Assembly: GCF_000003855.2 (NCBI RefSeq)
Contig: NW_003101659.1
Span: forward strand, 688,942 to 752,941
Length of the DNA: 64,000 bases
Source of the DNA: Blastomyces gilchristii SLH14081
Lineage: Eukaryota; Ascomycota; Eurotiomycetes; Onygenales; Ajellomycetaceae
Reading direction: 5' to 3'
Each line of letters opens with the position of its first letter. Position 1 is the first letter of the stretch. The notes below the pieces were generated by a model. It saw nothing but the letters and a program-made list of their open reading frames with translations. It searched no databases and was not told the origin of the DNA. Positions 37,621 through 51,049 of this stretch are shown piece after piece. The position numbers and the translations under genes are program-made.

Positions 37621-40600
37621 ATCTGTTACTTTCTCAATGAAAATGCTTACTTATAGAGAGAGATCACATCATGATACTACTACTCTGCAAGTATAAGAAG
37701 TATTAATGAACTCAGAATCTCAGATCACTGTGATATCTCTAAAGCTCACAGAGTGAATAAGCTGAAAGATGAAGACTGAGAACCTGCTCTTATAATAAGC
37801 AGAGTGTGAGAACTCAGATCTGAGAGCTGAGAGACTTATAAGAGTCATCTTTAAATTGTAAGATCTCTCTGAAATCTGAAGAAGATTTATAAAAACTGTG
37901 ATTATTGCAGATATCACAGATGACATATACTTGAGACTTGTATAACTTCAAAGACACAATCTGTATATAGCTGTTTATAAGTCAGGTTTATACTTCTGAT
38001 CAGTGTTAGCAGACTCACTTATAAAGATAGAATCAGTTGATGCTACAGAGTTGATTAGAGAAGACAAGCTTATCTATATAATAACTTTGTAAGTGTCTGA
38101 GAATCTTGTAGTTATGAAAACTGAGCTTCAGATATCAGAGAAATACTGAGATCTCACAGAGATATTCAGCTCAGTAAAGATAGCTGAGCTTTCTTCTCAC
38201 TATGAGAAGAATCTGATAATAGATTTAATAGAAGAGTAGAAACTCTTCTGAGAATCAATTTATAAGCTCTCTTATTATAAGACAGAGATCTTGTAAATCT
38301 ATGTGAAGAAGAATCTGAAGAATAACTTTATTCAATCTTCACAGATCTTCACAGAAGCCTCTGTAATATTTATAAAGAAGAAGAATAAAGATCTCAGATT
38401 ATATATAGACTACTGTGACCTGAACTTCAAGATAATAAAGAGTCACTATTTTCTGTCTCTGATTAAGAATGTAATTAACTGTCTTACAGAAGCTGTTATA
38501 TTCACATAACTGAATATAATTAATATATATACACAGCTGTGAATATAATCTGAGAATGAATAAAAGACTGTCTTTAGAACTGCACTGAGATTGTTTAAAT
38601 ATCTAGTAATATCTTTTGATCTGACTAATGTCTCTGCAGTATTTCAGTCTTTTATCAATAAAACACTTTATATATATCTGAATGTCTTTGTGATAATATA
38701 TCTGAATAATGTAATAATATACTTTATGAAGAAGAAAGAACACACTGAGCATGTGTAAAGTGTGTTAAAGATCTTAGATGAGACAGAACTGTATATTAAG
38801 CTTATAAAGTACAACTTCAGTGTCTGCTGAATTAATTTCCTAGAATATGTAATTATCACAGATAATATTCAGATAAAACCTTCATAAGTTGAGACTATTC
38901 TATTATAATCAGAGTTAACTAGTATTCATGAGATTCAGATCTTTCTGAGCTTTGTGAATTTCTATAGACAGTTTATCTTTATATTTATAAGAATCTTCTT
39001 AACTCTTACAGACATGCTGAAGAATGAAAATAAGAAGAAGTCATTCTATAAATGAAGAATGAAAAGATTATTGAGAAGAGAGAACTGTGAGAACTTTCTT
39101 ATCTCAGAAGCTTACAGAGTCTTTATAAGATTGAAACAGATATTCACAGACATAGTAATACTGTTTCACTTTAATCTCTTACTTTTAATCAGATTAAAGA
39201 CAGATGTCTTCTTCTTTACAATTTCAGAAATAGTCTTATAACTACAGTTAAATAAGAACTGAGTTTCAGTGATCTTTTTCTTATAAAAGATGCAACCTGC
39301 AGAGATTAACTATAATATTTATAATCAGAAGCTTCTCATAATAGTGAAATTCTTTCATCACTGATATTACTACTTTAAGAGTCTCATGACAGTGATTACT
39401 ATTAGAACTAATCATGATAGCTTATAATAGTTTACTTTAATTAAGAAACTCTTACAGCAGCAGGTTTACTGAGCTCAGAGACTGAGTGAGTTCTGATTCA
39501 AGATAGAATATATCAAGAGAACTAAGAACTCAGCAGACAGACTCTCTCACAGGTCAGACTATATTAAGAAGGTCAGGGTGATAGATACAGAGAGACTAGA
39601 GAAGGCAGAAAAGCTTTATAAGATACTCAGACTGAGTGTTGTAAAGAGATTAATTGAAGAGTCTTTCAATTCCTTATAAGAGAAGAAGAAGAAGAGAGAA
39701 AAGAAGTCTGTATAACTACTCTCTATAACACTGAGAGTCAACACTCTGAAGATCTCTGTGAGAATTCTTGAAGAGAGTATCTATAATCTGAAGAGTTTAT
39801 AAGCTTTGAGAAGCACTGTAGAAGATCTGATATAAGAGAAAATAGAGTATAAGTCTTTATAAAATCTTCTATTCAGATTATCTGAACTGCAACTGAAGAA
39901 TGAATATACTTAGTATATTCAGAAACTGCTTATAACAGGAATCAACTCTGCAGAAATAAAGAATTAAAGAGACTTAAATAATCTCTTATAAAGAGAGAGC
40001 TGAATTTATATACCTATAAATGAGTTTCTATATATAGAACTTATTAAAAGATATCATGACTCTTCTCTAGCAGGTTATTTTATAGATACTAGAACTCATG
40101 AGTTACTCATAAGAAAATACTTCTAACTGAAGATATAAGAACTTATGAAAAAGATAGTGAATTCTTGTACTATTTATCAGAATTCACAGATAGTATGATT
40201 CAGATTATATGAAGAACTTACTTCTCTACTCATCTTATGAGAATCTTGAGAACAGCTAGAAATGAATACTCTTATAAGTCTCTCTGAAAATAAGAACATA
40301 TATGATATCTACTTTGACAGTGTGCTGATGATAGTAAATTACTTTATTAAGATAACACACTTTATATTCATCTGTAAGAACTTAAAGTCAAAGAATTTAA
40401 CTCATATCTTCATTTATAATGTGATTCAGTTGTATGAATTGTCTGCAAATATTGTCTCAGATAGAGAATTAATCTTCATAGAAGAGTTCTAATCTGATCT
40501 GATAACTATACTGAAGATCTCATGAGATCTAAGCACAGCTTTTTATCAATAGATAGATGATCAGATAGAATATCTGATAAGTATATTAAAACAGTATCTG

Positions 40601-41270
40601 TGATATTTTGTTAATTACAATCAGAATGACTGAGTATATTAATTATCACTTACAGAGTTTATGTATAATAACTCAAAGTATGTCAGCACAGATAAAACTC
40701 TCTTTGAGATACTCACTGAAACTCATCTGTGAATAATCTTGATGAATTCACAAGAGTACACTATAGAGTGTGATGATGCTCATGAATAAGCTGAGAGAAT
40801 TCAGAATATTCAGAAGAAAGCTCATGAATTCTTGAGAAAGACTCAAGAGTATCAGAAGAGATACTATGACTTTAAGTATATTATAAAGAGTTTCAAGAAA
40901 GATGATAGAGTCTGACTAAGTCTAGAAAATATTATTATACAGAGATCTAGTAAGAAGCTGAATCTCTTACAGACAGAGTCTTATAAGATTATAAAGAAAG
41001 TTAGTTCACAGTTCTACAGATTGAAACTATTATCTGAGTTATAGATATACAATGTTTTTCATATCTCTTTACTCTGTGAATATAAGAAATTCTTAGAAGA
41101 GAACTCTGTAACTCATCACTCTGTTTATAAAGTATTAGAGAGTGAAAGAGAATATCAGATTAAAGAGATTATTAACTTAGAGAAGTGAGATTACAAGCTC
41201 TGATTCAAGATTCAGTGATAAGAGTATTCTGACAAGATGAATGAGTTCACTTAAGAATTATCTGAGTAGA
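37620..41270 (+). pseudogene. G1 pol remnant (RT, RNase H, integrase, chromodomain)
   Basis: The RT block DLRLYIDYCDLN is in 38303-38509, and the catalytic segment IIYLNNVIIYF near 38695-38725. The integrase core 40262-40492 includes MIVNYFIKITHFIF. The integrase C-terminus and chromodomain start (about 41030-41210) match the better-preserved G2 frame. Order RT, RNase H, INT, chromodomain defines a Ty3/Gypsy chromovirus. Frames are broken by stops. Confidence 0.8.
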
Positions 41271-41399
41271 TAAGATATTTATAGAAGCTGAGACATGACT
41301 TTCATACTATAAATTCTGATAAGTCAGAATGACACAGTCTTTATTAAGAATCTGATTATAATAAAGATATTAACACTGTTATTTACAAATTCTAGTCTA

Positions 41400-42310
41400 T
41401 AAAATAATGAGTTTCTACTGAGATGAACAGTCTGCAGCATACACAAGAAAAGAAGAAATTATATTCTTATTAAAGCTAAAAAACAAGAAAAATAAACAGA
41501 GCTGTGAACACAATTTAGAGATTAATAAAGAAAAAATAAAGAAAATTCATACTCACACTCTCAATATCTGTAATACTTAATTCTCTCATAACTATCAATT
41601 TTCTTCTTCAAAGAAGTAGAGAGTATTATATCTGTGATACAGATAATTATTATATTTGATATAAAGATTATCAGAAATGTATAGACTTTAAAGAAGCTGA
41701 ATATCAGAGTATATACAGTTGCAGCAGAGTCTTAAAGACTGATTATCTATATATGTGATTAGATATTTCTTACAAAGCTGTGTCTACTCTCTCAGTTGTG
41801 CTGAAGTATTCAGTCTGAAAATAATTAAGATATAGAGAGAGAGCTTATCTGTTCAGATTAACTCTTATTACAAATTCATGACATTTACATTGTCTTGATT
41901 ACTCAGATTTTATAAGTATCTGAAAACTCATCTCTCATTGATAATGAGATTGCAGAAATATGCCACAGTGTGAGAATCATTGATAGAGAACCTAGGCATA
42001 TTTGTATATACCTGGTCAGAGATTGTGCAGACAGAGAAGAAGTGATCATAGGCCTGTGAGATTACAGAAGACACTGATAACACTGAGAGCTTTACAAGAA
42101 CTGTTAGCTAGAGTCTGTAAGAAATTACTTATGAGAAGACTTACAGTAAAGAAGAGAACTACACTGCTTAAAGCCAGGAACTGGTCTGAAGAAGGCAGGG
42201 AGTTGATCACTGATCTGAAGATTGAATGCAGTGACAGAGCTGAGAGAAATGAAGACACAGTTGTGAGCAGTGATGTTCCTGCTTCATCAGTCAGTAAAAA
42301 GTAATTAGAG
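41400..42310 (+). pseudogene. G1 extra coding region between chromodomain and 3' LTR
   Basis: Downstream of pol a further conserved segment reads CIDFKEAEYQSIYSCSRVLK near 41690 and SSLIDNEIAEICHSVRIIDREPRHIYIYLVRD near 41930-42020 (plus strand). The segment recurs in G2 at matching distance, so it belongs to the element. The stretch 42002-42304 also stays open for 100 codons in another frame. No known domain was recognised. Confidence 0.5.
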
Positions 42311-43171
42311 AAGTTGCAGAAACACTCATAAGAAGCTTAGCAGTGATCAGACATCATTTACAAAGAGATTGAAATTGAAAAAATTTTTATTCTTGAGAAG
42401 TTCTTGAATTAATACACAGACATTGTCAGAAACACTCTCTCTCTGTTATCTGAGTAAAAATACTTTATAAATGAATGAGAATACTCACAGTTTATGAGAA
42501 TGAGAGCTGTTACAGAAAAAGAGAAAAAAAGATAAGATTTTATGAATAGATCTGAGATATTTATACTACTCTAGAGAGGTTTGCTTACACTGTGAGTGAT
42601 TCTGTAGAATAGTCAGATCACTCTAGTAAATAAGAGTGATTGTGAATCACAGGTCTGAATCTTTCTATATGACTATAAAGAGTGATTGCAGGCTGTGAAT
42701 ATCTTGATTCTATAATTCTACAGAGTTGATGAAAGAATGAAAAATTCCTCACAATTCTACAGTGTCAAAGAACAATGATTCACAAGAATGAGTGAAAGAT
42801 TAACTCATAAATGTTTCTCTTTGATAAGAATGATCTCATAGAGAGTGATTCATCTGTGAGATAAATCTGTGTGATAATTACATAAGAATCTTATAAAAAT
42901 GATTAAGAGTTAACTGAAACTCTTCTGTATGAAAGATGTGAGATGAATCTGTGTGATAGTTAGAGAAGAATCTGTAAATTATAAAGAATCTCATGAAATA
43001 AGAAACTGAGTGACAGACTCTTTTCTCTTTATAATAACAAGGGATTTTTCCTCACTGAGATTTTTTATAGATGTGAAGGATTTTTAGTGAGTATCACTAC
43101 AGTGCTGAGCTGATTCTATGAAGTCACTCAGTGAAAGGCTTCATAGATGAAGTCTTAGAGAGAGAAGAGTA

Positions 43172-43429
43172 TGTAAGAAATCTCACTTCTTATGAATTCT
43201 TTATCTCTATTTCTATCTCTCATGTAATCAATAGAGCTAGTGACTCTTGACTACACACAACTATATAGACTGAAGTTCATGAATACTATTCATAACTCAG
43301 CTTGAATGCTATTATATATTTAATCTCTACATTTTATCTTTCTACTGTGAATACTTCTAGTAGTTAACAGTACATATCACGCCAAGCTGCAAACACCCGA
43401 ATAATCGCCTGCGAGCACTTATTCTTACA
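43172..43429 (+). repeat. G1 3' LTR
   Basis: 258 bp, the same length as the 5' LTR. The mutation pattern is reversed: its start is mutated while its last 50 bases (CACCCGAATAATCGCCTGCG) are close to the original. Confidence 0.92.
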
Positions 43430-45604
43430 GTTAACAAGGTCTTACAGTGTCTTATTTATATAGATCTGGAAGATGACTGAAGTATTACAAAGATTAAAAG
43501 ATAAAACAAAATATTTAAAATTACTATACTTGATATGAAAAGCTATTTTTTAAATATTATCTTTATTAACTCTGATTCTATAATAGATATTCTGTATATC
43601 AATCTTTGAGAACATCTTTACTTCAGATAATCAATTAATCATTTTATTAATTAATAGTAATAAATAGTAATTCTTAACTATCATCTTATTAAGATCTCTG
43701 TAGTTTATACATAGATGTAACCTACTGTTCTTCTTGAATATAAAGAGTATAGATATCTTTGCTGAACTCTTTGATAAGTATATTCAGTTCTTTGATTATG
43801 CTTTCTTAAGATATTTGCACAGAACATTCAATTTCTTTATAAATAAGTTGTAAAGAGGCCTGTATAATACTGTTATACTGTCTTCAAGATAAATCTTATA
43901 TTATATCTTGATATCAGAAAACTTCACTACTTTTCTTTCTGAAAAGACATTCTTATAATCTGTAAAGAGATATTATATTCATCTGTCTTTAATAATGAAT
44001 ACTGCTGCTAATCTTACAGTGAGAGTAATAACTTCTTTATCTATTCTCAAGTCTCAGTCATCTGCTACACAGTATATTGACTCTATCTTTTTCTCAAGAT
44101 TCTTCTGATGAAACTCTTCAGATTTCTCTATCACTATCTCTTCATTAATGAGATAATACTGTCACATCTGAGTGACTCAGTTAATGAGAGAATTGTTTTC
44201 TCTCAATTATGAGAGATCTAGAATAATGTTCTTATCTATAATATTAATAATATGAAGAAGCAGACTGCTCTTCTTAAAGATTTCTTCTGAGTCTGTGATT
44301 ATATACTTTACTTGAATTATATTAAAACAGTGACATTTCATTTCATTGATAAATTTCATATAATTTGATAAGTCTATCTTCTTTCAATTCTTTATCAAAG
44401 AAAAGAAATAGAATATGAAGTTGATATCTATTCTGAAGTTGAGTAGATATCTCACTGATATCTTCTCAGTCAGAGTATATATTGTAATTATAATATAAAC
44501 TCAGAGATATGAGAATTATCAATTCTTTATTTCTTTCTCTTCTTTATTTTTCATGAATACATTTGTCAGAAGAGAAGTTAACTTTGAGAAGATATCTTCT
44601 CAGTTTCTTCTCTTCTTCAGCTTCTTATAATTACTAGTATAGTAATTATCAGCTTCACAGTTAAAACAGAGATCTTTATCAAATCTTTTTTAATATTTCT
44701 TCACAGTGAGTGAAGAATTAGAATACTTGAAATTCTTCTTTACTTTCTCTACACTGAAGCTGTCATAGTGTTATTTAGATTCTATTATTAATTGCTTAGA
44801 AGAAATCTTATTAATCTTTTTCTTAAAGAATTGATTATTTAAATAGATTTGAGAAGTCAGATTGACAAGCTCAGTGTAATTGATTGATAAACTCTGATAC
44901 TGTGATATTATTATTCACATCTTGTAAGTCAGCTTCATAAGATAAAGCTGTGTCTTTAATTAATTCAAATTATCAGCTAATTTTTCTTAATATTCTTCAA
45001 ATCTTACATTGAAATCAGAAGAATTCTCATTATCTTATTAATATAATAAGTTGAACTGCTGCATCACTGTGAAGCTGCAGTTATAATAATCTTTGATTTG
45101 ATTCAGTAGAAAGTTCTTGAATTCTTCTCAAGTTATTATAGTATCAGTACTCTCAAGCTCTCTCTTCTTAATAATTCAAGTAGTTGCAGAGATGTCTTCA
45201 AGAAGATTGACAGTGTATATTACTTATATCTTATAAGTATTATACTGACTCAGATTAAGACAGAATTTCTGTTCAAGAGTATGAATAAAGCTGTAAAATT
45301 CAGATAATATGTTTCTCTTGTATCTTGAAGAATCTTCAATCTTAATCTCTCTATCTCTATAATAGATGTAGATGTGTAGAGGCTGTGACAGTGACAGAGT
45401 AATTAAAGAGCTCATGTCAAAATATACAGTGAGTTCAGAAATCTCGAATTTCTGTCAGAGTAGAGATGTACACACTCTAGAAAATAATGTAGAGTTTTTC
45501 TCAGAGAATGAGATCAGATCAGTCTCAGTACAGATATATAAGATTATATCAGTCTGTTAGAGCTTAACTGATTCAAACTTGTAATCAGATTAAGTGATTT
45601 GAAT
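43430..45604 (-). pseudogene. Element H gag and RT N-terminal half (decayed)
   Basis: Minus strand. Gag lies at about 44600-45600, with a zinc knuckle near 44640-44690 reading CFNCEADNYYTSNY (CX2CX4Y, original His lost, last Cys to Tyr). RT palm entry LCINYRDLNKM lies near 43660-43710. The sequence ends at the G1 insertion with TLxDLVN, which continues in the other half at 36179. Confidence 0.75.
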
Positions 45605-45791
45605 TGTAATATAATAGAACTGAAGTAATGACTAGTTAATAATATTATATAGAGATAGTTGTTGAGAAGCTGTATAAGTAAGCTTAACTATCTTGCTTAA
45701 ATAGTGAGCTCATAGACTACAGAGTTATTGCAAGAATATCACAGATATAATACTTAGTATACTAAGAAGATTGTATAAGAAATGCAGTAAC
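45605..45791 (-). repeat. Element H right LTR, first part
   Basis: Starts TGTAATATAATAG, homologous to 31077. It is interrupted at 45791 by G2 and resumes at 53049 after the duplicated GTAAC. Confidence 0.88.
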
Positions 45792-46049
45792 TGTAAGAAA
45801 TCCCGCTTCTCGCGGATTCTTTACCTCTATTTCTATCTCTCGCGTAATCAATAGGGTTAGCAGCCCTTGGCTACATACAACTATATAGACTGAAGTTTGT
45901 GAATACTATTCATAACTCAGCTTGAATACTATTATACACTTAATCTCTACATTTTATCTTTCTATTATAAATACTTCTAGTAGTTAATAGTATATATTAT
46001 ATCAAGCTGCAAACATCTGAATAATCATCTGTGAGTACTTATTCTTACA
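45792..46049 (+). repeat. G2 5' LTR
   Basis: 258 bp, TGTAAGAAATCCCGC to TTATTCTTACA. The first 60 bases keep CTCGCGGATTC; later positions show C-to-T and G-to-A changes. Confidence 0.92.
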
Positions 46050-46089
46050 TTTCAAGCTCAGTCAGTCAGTAACTGCTCATTATGACTGA

Positions 46090-47230
46090 AAGAATTAGAA
46101 ACTTATATACTTCAATCTCTGTAAACTCTACTGCAGACACTCAGAAGCAGTCATTTAAATCATGAATAACTCTTATAAAAGAAGTCTTAGAGAACTTATT
46201 AATTACTCACAGAATATCATTCTCTACATCTATAACAGAGAAACTCTTCAAACTCATAAACAAATTAATCTCAGTGAAGAACATTCTTGAGCATTTCTCA
46301 CAGAATCAAGCTATTTTTCTATAAGAAATGCTTACTATCTGTAAACATTCTTAAACTGAGTTTCTAGACATAATCTTCAGAGATATCTATAAATTAAAAA
46401 GAAACTTTCTTAAGTTATAATCACTTAAGATCACTTATTGAATCATAATCTATAAAAGCTTTTATAAGTTTGTATTTGAAATTGACTCACAAGCCCAGCT
46501 GTGTGATATGAAAGATGAAGAAGCTGTTATCTATATAATAACAGATCTCTACTACACTGAAGTCAAGAACTGACTGAATTATCTAGAGAATGATTATAAG
46601 AGATCTTACTAATCTATTCTTAAGATCTATCTAGAGAATAAGTTAAGAGACTCTGTAAGCTGAACAGAGAACATCTGAGTTATAATTATTAATATTAGAA
46701 AAAGAGATGAGAAATCTGATGAAGACTACTCACAGTACTTTATAAAATTATGATATGAATTAAGATCTGTGAAAACAGAGCTCTGAAACAAGATCTGAAT
46801 AATGATATTTATAAAGAGACTGAATAAAGATATACAGAACAAGCTCATTGAGTAAGACTCTAAGTTCTTGACTCTGAAGAAACTGATAACTCTCATTCAT
46901 CACTTACAGATCACTGTGAGAGTCACAGACTTATAGAGAGTGAATTATCAATCAGCTCTACAAGAGTCAGAACAACAGAGAACAGATTTATCAGAGAAAG
47001 ATAATAAAATATAGAGAGATTTATATCTAACTACTGAGTAGAGAGAGAGAGCTTCATAAGCTCTTATAAATAGAGTATATAATAGAAAGATTAAGAAAAA
47101 GAGACTCTGCTTTATCTGTTCTAAATTAGAATATCTTCATATAAACTGTTTAGACAAATTAAAATAGAAATTTAAGAAGTTACAGACAGAGTTAGTAACA
47201 GTCTTTTTAAAAATCTTGAAGCTGACATCT
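46090..47230 (+). pseudogene. G2 gag remnant
   Basis: Collinear with G1 gag. The zinc knuckle near 47105 reads CFICSKLEYLHINC: here the Cys residues survive and the His is Tyr, complementary to the damage in G1. Confidence 0.7.
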
Positions 47231-50200
47231 GAATCTGTTACTTTTCTGATAAAAATACTTACTTATAGAAAGAGATCACACTGTAGTACTACTGTCTCAC
47301 AAGTATGAAAAGTATTAATAAACTCAGAATTTCAGGTCACTATAGTGTTTCTAAAGCTCACAGAGTAAATGAGTGAAATAATGAAAACTGAGAATCTGCT
47401 CTTATAATAAGTAGAATACAAGAACTCAGATCTGAGAGCTGAGAGACTTATAAGAGTTATCTTTGAATTACAAGATCTCTTCAGAATCTGAAGAAGATTT
47501 GCAGAAACTGTAATTATCACAGATATCATAGATAATATATACTTAGAACTTACATGACTTCAAAGACATAATTTATATATAGCTATTTATAAGTCAGGTT
47601 TATACTTCTGATCAGTGTTGACAGACTTACTTATAAAGATAGAATCAGTTAATACTGCAGAGTTAATTAGAGAAGATAAGTTTATCTATATAATAACTTT
47701 ATAAATATCTGAGAACTTCACAGTCATAGAAACTGAGCTTCAGATATCAGAGAAATACTGAGATCTTATAGAGATGTTCAGCTCAGTAAAAACAGCTGAG
47801 CTTTCTTCTCACTGTGAGAAGAATCTGATAATAGATTTGATAGAAGAGTAGAAACTCTTCTGAGAATTAATCTATAAGCTCTTTCATTATAAGACAGAGA
47901 TCTTACAGATCTATATAAAGAAGAATCTGAAGAATAACTTTATCTGATCTTCACAGATCTCTGTGAAAGCCTCTGTAATATTTATAAAGAAGAAGAATGA
48001 AGATCTCAGATTATATATAAACTACTACAATCTGAACTTCAAGATAATAAAGAGTTACTACTCTCTGTCTCTAATTAAGAATGTAATCAATCATCTTATG
48101 AGAGCTGTTATATTCATATAACTGAATGTGATCAATGTATATACACAGCTGTAAATACAGTCTGAGAATAAATGAAAGACTGTCTTTAAAACTGTACTGA
48201 GATTATTTAAATATCTAGTAATATCTTTTAATCTAATTAATATCTCTGCAGCATTTCAGTCTTTTATTAATAAAACACTTTATACATATCTGAATATCTT
48301 TATGATAATATATCTGAATGATGTGATGATATACTTTATAAAGAAAAAAGAACACACTGAGTATGTACAAAGTATATTAAAGACCTTAGATGAGACAGAA
48401 CTGTATATTAAGCTTATAAAGTATAACTTCAGTGTCTGTTGAATTAATTTCCTAGAATATGTAATTATTATAGATAATATTCAGATAAAATCTTCACAGA
48501 TTAAGACTATTCTATTATAACTGAAGTTAACTAGTATTTATAAGATTCAGATCTTTCTGAGCTTTGTGAATTTCTATAGACAGTTTATCTTTGCATTTAT
48601 GAGAATCTTCTTAACTCTTATAGATATGCTGAAGAATGAAAACAAGAAGAAGTCATCTTATAAACAGAGAATGAAAAGATTGTTAAGAAGAGAGAACTGT
48701 GAGAACTTTTTTATCTCAGAAGCTTATAGAGTCTTTATAAGATTAAAATAGATATTCACAGACACAGTGATACTGTTTCACTTTGATTTCTTACTCTTAA
48801 TCAGATTGAAGATAGATGTCTTCTTCTTTGTAATTTCAGAAATAGTCTTATAACTACAGTTAAATGAGAACTGAGTTTCAGTGATCTTTTTCTTATGAAA
48901 GATATAACTATGAAGATTAACTANNNNNNNNNNNNNNNNNNNNNNNNNNNNNNNNNNNNNNNNNNNNNNNNNNNNNNNNNNNNNNNNNNNNNNNNNNNNN
49001 NNNNNNNNNNNNNNNNNNNNNNNNNNNNNNNNNNNNNNNNNNNNNNNNNNNNNNNNNNNNNNNNNNNNNNNNNNNNNNNNNNNNNNNNNNNNNNNNNNNN
49101 NNNNNNNNNNNNNNNNNNNNNNNNNNNNNNNNNNNNNNNNNNNNNNNNNNNNNNNNNNNNNNNATCTGACTATATTAAGAAGATTAGAGTGATAGACACA
49201 GAGAGACTAGAGAAGATAGAAAAGCTTCACAGAATACTCAGACTGAGTGTTATGAAGAGATTAACTGAAGAGTCTCTTAATTCTCTGTAAGAGAAGAGAG
49301 AAGAGAGAGAGAAGAAGTCTGTATAACTACTCTCTATAACACTGAGAGTCAACACTCTGAGAATCTTTATAAGAATTCTTGAAGAGAGTATCTATAATCT
49401 GAAGAGTTTACAGGCTTTGAGAAGTGCTATAAAAGATCTGATATAAGAGAAAACAGAGTATAAGTCTTTATAAGATCTTCTATTCAGATTATCTGAACTG
49501 TAACTGAAGAATGAATATACTCAGTATATTCAGAAACTGCTCACAGCAGAGATCAATTCTGCAGAAATAAAGAATTGAAGAGACTTAAATAATCTCTTAT
49601 AAAGAGAGAGCTGAATTTATATATCTATGAATAAGTTTCTATGTATAGAACTTATTAAAAGGTATTATAACTCTTCTCTAGCAGGTTATTTTACAGACAC
49701 TAGAACTCATGAGTAACTTATAAGAAAATACTTCTAGCTGAAGATATGAGAACTTGTAAAGAAGATAGTAAATTCTTATACTATTTATCAGAATTTACAG
49801 ATAGTACAGTTCAGATTATATAAAGAACTTATTTCTCTACTCATTCTGTAGAAATCTTGAGAATAGCTAGAAATGAATATTCTTATAAGTCTCTCTGAAA
49901 GTAAGAATATATATAATGCCTGCTTTGACAGTGTGCTGATAATAGTGAATTACTTTATTAAAATGACACACTTTATACTCACCTGCAAGAACTTGAAGTT
50001 AAAGAATTTAACTCACATCTTTATTCATGATATGATTCAGTTACATGAATTGTCTGTAAATATTATCTCAGACAGAGAATCAATCTTCACAGAGAAGTTC
50101 TGATCTGATCTGATAATTATACTGAAGATCTCATGAGATCTAAGCACAGCTTTTCATCAACAGACAGATGATCAGATAGAATATCTAATAAGTATATTGA

Positions 50201-50870
50201 AACAGTATCTGTAATACTTTGTCAATTACAATCAGAATAACTGAGTGTATTAATTATCACTCACAGAGTTCATGTACAATAACTCAAAGTATATCAGCAC
50301 AGATAAAACCCTCTTTAAGATACTTACTAAGACTTATTCACAGATAATCTTAATGAACCTGTGAGAGTACACTATAGAGTGTGATAATGCTTATAGACAG
50401 ACTGAGAGAATTCAGAATATCTGAGAGAAAGTCTGTGAATTCTTGAGAAAGACTTAAGAGTATCAGAAGAGATACTATAACTTCAAGCATATTATAAAGA
50501 GTTTCAAGAAAGATAATAGAGTCTGACTAAGTTTAGAAAACATCATTACACAGAGATTTAATAAGAAGCTGAATCTCTTATAGATAGAATCTTATAAGAT
50601 TATAAAGAAAGTTAGCTTACAGTTTTATAGATTGAAACTGTTATCTGAGTTACAGATATATAATGTTTTTCATGTCTCTTTACTCTGTGAATATAAGAAA
50701 TTCTTAGAAGAGAATTCTGTGACTCATCACTCTATTCATAAGATACTAGAGAGTGAAAGAGAATATCAGATCAAAGAAATTATTAACTCAGAGAAGAGAG
50801 ATCACAAGCTCTGATTTAAGATTCAGTGATAAGAGTATTCTGACAAGATGAATGAGTTCACTTAAGAATT
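47230..50870 (+). pseudogene. G2 pol remnant with chromodomain
   Basis: RT catalytic segment IIYLNDVMIYF is near 48307-48340. The integrase core 49873-50103 contains LIIVNYFIKMTHFI. Integrase C-terminus and chromodomain start are at 50632-50814 (YNVFHVSLLCEYKKF, then EREYQIKEIINSEKRDHKL). This supports a Ty3/Gypsy chromovirus. The RNase H/connection region is partly lost in the N run. Confidence 0.8.
48924..49163. other. Assembly gap (240 N)
   Basis: A run of N inside G2 pol. The collinear stretch of G1, between the matching flanks GATTAACTA and GACTATATTAAGAAG (about 39313-39552), is also 240 bases, so the gap size looks exact. Confidence 0.97.
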
Positions 50871-51049
50871 ATCTGAGCAGATAAGATATCTGTAGAAGCT
50901 AAGATATAACTTTCATACTGTAAATTCTGATAAGTCAGAATAATATAGTTTTCACTAAGAATCTGATTGTGATAAAGACATTAACACTGTTATTTGTAAA
51001 CTCTAGTCTATAAGATGATAAGTTTCTACTGAGATGAACAGTTCACAGT

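Larger units (their letters stand above)
36180..43429 (+). mobile_element. Chromovirus-type Gypsy retrotransposon G1
   Basis: 7,250 bp, TG...CA ends, 258-bp LTRs at 36180-36437 and 43172-43429. Duplication ATTAA (36175-36179) / GTTAA (43430-43434), differing by one G/A transition. A purine-rich tract ending AGAGAGAGAAGAGTA precedes the 3' LTR. It is inserted in the RT of element H, a few codons before the YLDN motif. The 5' LTR start (36180-36260) is almost unmutated (CTCGCGGATTC present), while the 3' LTR start is mutated. Confidence 0.92.

Noticed and set aside
42002..42304. Independent 100-residue gene in the AT-rich block
   Set aside because: It lies in a little-mutated part of G1 downstream of pol and overlaps, in another frame, the segment conserved with G2; part of the retrotransposon.
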